In this document: piece by piece, positions 63,360 through 64,000 of the stretch | Position numbering within the stretch: position 1 is the first letter of the stretch | Layout: every line of letters begins with the position of its first letter | Assembly: GCF_000948985.2 (NCBI RefSeq) | Contig: NZ_CP059734.1 | Coordinates: 806,001 to 870,000 of the forward strand | Direction: 5' to 3' | DNA length: 64,000 nt | Origin: Thalassomonas viridans | Lineage (GTDB): Bacteria; Pseudomonadota; Gammaproteobacteria; Enterobacterales; Alteromonadaceae | The notes under the pieces: model-generated | What the model was told of the DNA's origin: nothing | What the model saw: only the letters and a program-made list of their open reading frames with translations | Databases searched by the model: none | Made by a program: the position numbers and the translations under genes

Positions 63360-63722
63360 ATGACAGTTGCCGCTATTCGGCGCGGTATTGACCGCATCAG
63401 CCATCAGACAAACACTATGCCGATTGAGTTTGTCGATAAAGAGCAATGGCACTCGCCCGTTGGCAGCCCTACCGTGCATTTAACCCAGGTTTTTAAAGGC
63501 AACTGCTTAAAACAGGAACTGCATAACTTTATTCGTCCCCAAGTTAGTGCCTGGTCATTGTTATTACCGACATGTTTTAAACTGGTACGCGGGCAAATAT
63601 TAACCGAGCTTAAAAAACACCGAGAGCGGCCGGAATTTGCCAGAGCATTGTCGATTGTTCAAAAACAAGATGTGATGGAACATCAGCTGCGTACGTATAT
63701 TTTTGCCTTATTGCAGGCTTGA
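63360..63722 (+). CDS. sctX: T3SS protein SctX (YscX-like)
   Basis: A 120-residue protein with AGGAG 8 bases before the ATG. The C-terminal half (LPTCFKLVRGQILTELKKHRERPEFARALSIVQKQDVMEHQLRTYIFALLQ) follows YscX (G-Y-x-F-x-x-x-R-A-Q-x-x-x-x-E-L ... L-x-x-x-L-x-x-Q-x-x-x-x-x-x-L-x-x-I-L-x-L-L). YscX is an early export substrate needed in Ysc-type systems that works with YscY. The next gene is sctY, the usual pair. The similarity is moderate but context is strong. Confidence 0.75.
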   Translation: MTVAAIRRGIDRISHQTNTMPIEFVDKEQWHSPVGSPTVHLTQVFKGNCLKQELHNFIRPQVSAWSLLLPTCFKLVRGQILTELKKHRERPEFARALSIVQKQDVMEHQLRTYIFALLQA

Positions 63723-63785
63723 CGGCCGGTTTGTTAATAGGTGCTGACTGAGCCGTAATGAATTCATGGGAACAGGGGCGTAAGT

Positions 63786-64000
63786 ATGTTTAAAAAAATG
63801 CAGACAGACTGGATGCTGTTGATGGCCAACCTGTATATTCAACAGGATAAATTTTCCAGGGCGTTGTGCCTGCTAGAGGCCGCTGAACTTAAGGCGCCCG
63901 AACGTGCAGATATTAAAAAAGCTTTAGCTTTGACTTTGCTGGAATTGGGAGAGGCCCGGCGCTGTTTGGCGGTTTTGAAAAGTTTAAGCGGCCAGGTGTT
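63786..64000 (+). CDS. sctY: T3SS chaperone SctY (YscY-like), truncated by window end
   Basis: The reading frame begins at ATG 63786 with AGGGG upstream and runs open to the end of the window. Seen: WMLLMANLYIQQDKFSRALCLLEAAELKAPERADIKKALALTLLELGEARRCLAVLKSL, TPR-type helices much like YscY (a partner of SctX and of SctV). Only 71 residues are visible; the full protein is expected to be about 115. It shows that the T3SS cluster continues to the right. Confidence 0.8.
   Translation, partial: MFKKMQTDWMLLMANLYIQQDKFSRALCLLEAAELKAPERADIKKALALTLLELGEARRCLAVLKSLSGQV

Overview
The window looks like a pathogenicity- or symbiosis-type accessory region of a marine gammaproteobacterium, of the Thalassomonas/Colwelliaceae or wider Alteromonadales kind. 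That is an inference from moderate GC content, Shewanella- and Vibrio-like insertion sequences, and the pairing of a type III secretion system (T3SS) with a curli operon. No rRNA or tRNA gene and no CRISPR array was recognised.

Most of the window encodes an Ysc-lineage injectisome broken into several transcription units. They are: sctV behind a STAS-domain gene (8.1-10.8 kb); sctN, on the minus strand (24.8-26.1 kb); a lipoprotein, sctC, sctD, YscE-like and YscG-like needle chaperones and sctL (26.3-31.0 kb); an ECF sigma factor followed by sctP-Q-R-S-T-U (48.5-55.3 kb); the translocator chaperone, two translocators and a further chaperone (55.6-58.7 kb); and sctO, sctX and the start of sctY at the right edge (62.7-64.0 kb). 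sctF, sctI, sctJ, sctK and sctW were not found and may lie to the right. Candidate effectors are scattered between these blocks: a CX5R phosphatase-like protein of SopB/IpgD type next to its chaperone (0.5-3.0 kb), a very large GHSLGG lipase-like protein with its own chaperone (12.8-18.2 kb), a SET-domain methyltransferase (6.8-8.0 kb) and two paralogous proteins of unknown family (11.5 and 22.2 kb).

The large lipase-like gene is split by a complete IS3-family element. The element has 28-bp imperfect ends and a GTGC target duplication, and removing it restores one open frame of about 1182 codons. A second effector-like 5' fragment at 46.16 kb ends where an IS3-type terminus and a decayed IS256-family transposase begin. 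An IS630-family element and a decayed tnpB element complete the mobile set.

Between the T3SS blocks lie two other systems. At 33.4-40.0 kb a MacB-like ABC exporter with three consecutive HlyD-type adaptors is flanked by two paralogous small secreted basic proteins that share signal peptides and upstream DNA; this is the best candidate for an undescribed export system. At 41.1-45.1 kb there is a curli locus: a divergent minor curlin, a major curlin, csgE, csgF and csgG. A short dispersed motif containing CTTTGGAGGG recurs four times in intergenic DNA, and several long perfect or near-perfect palindromes are present.
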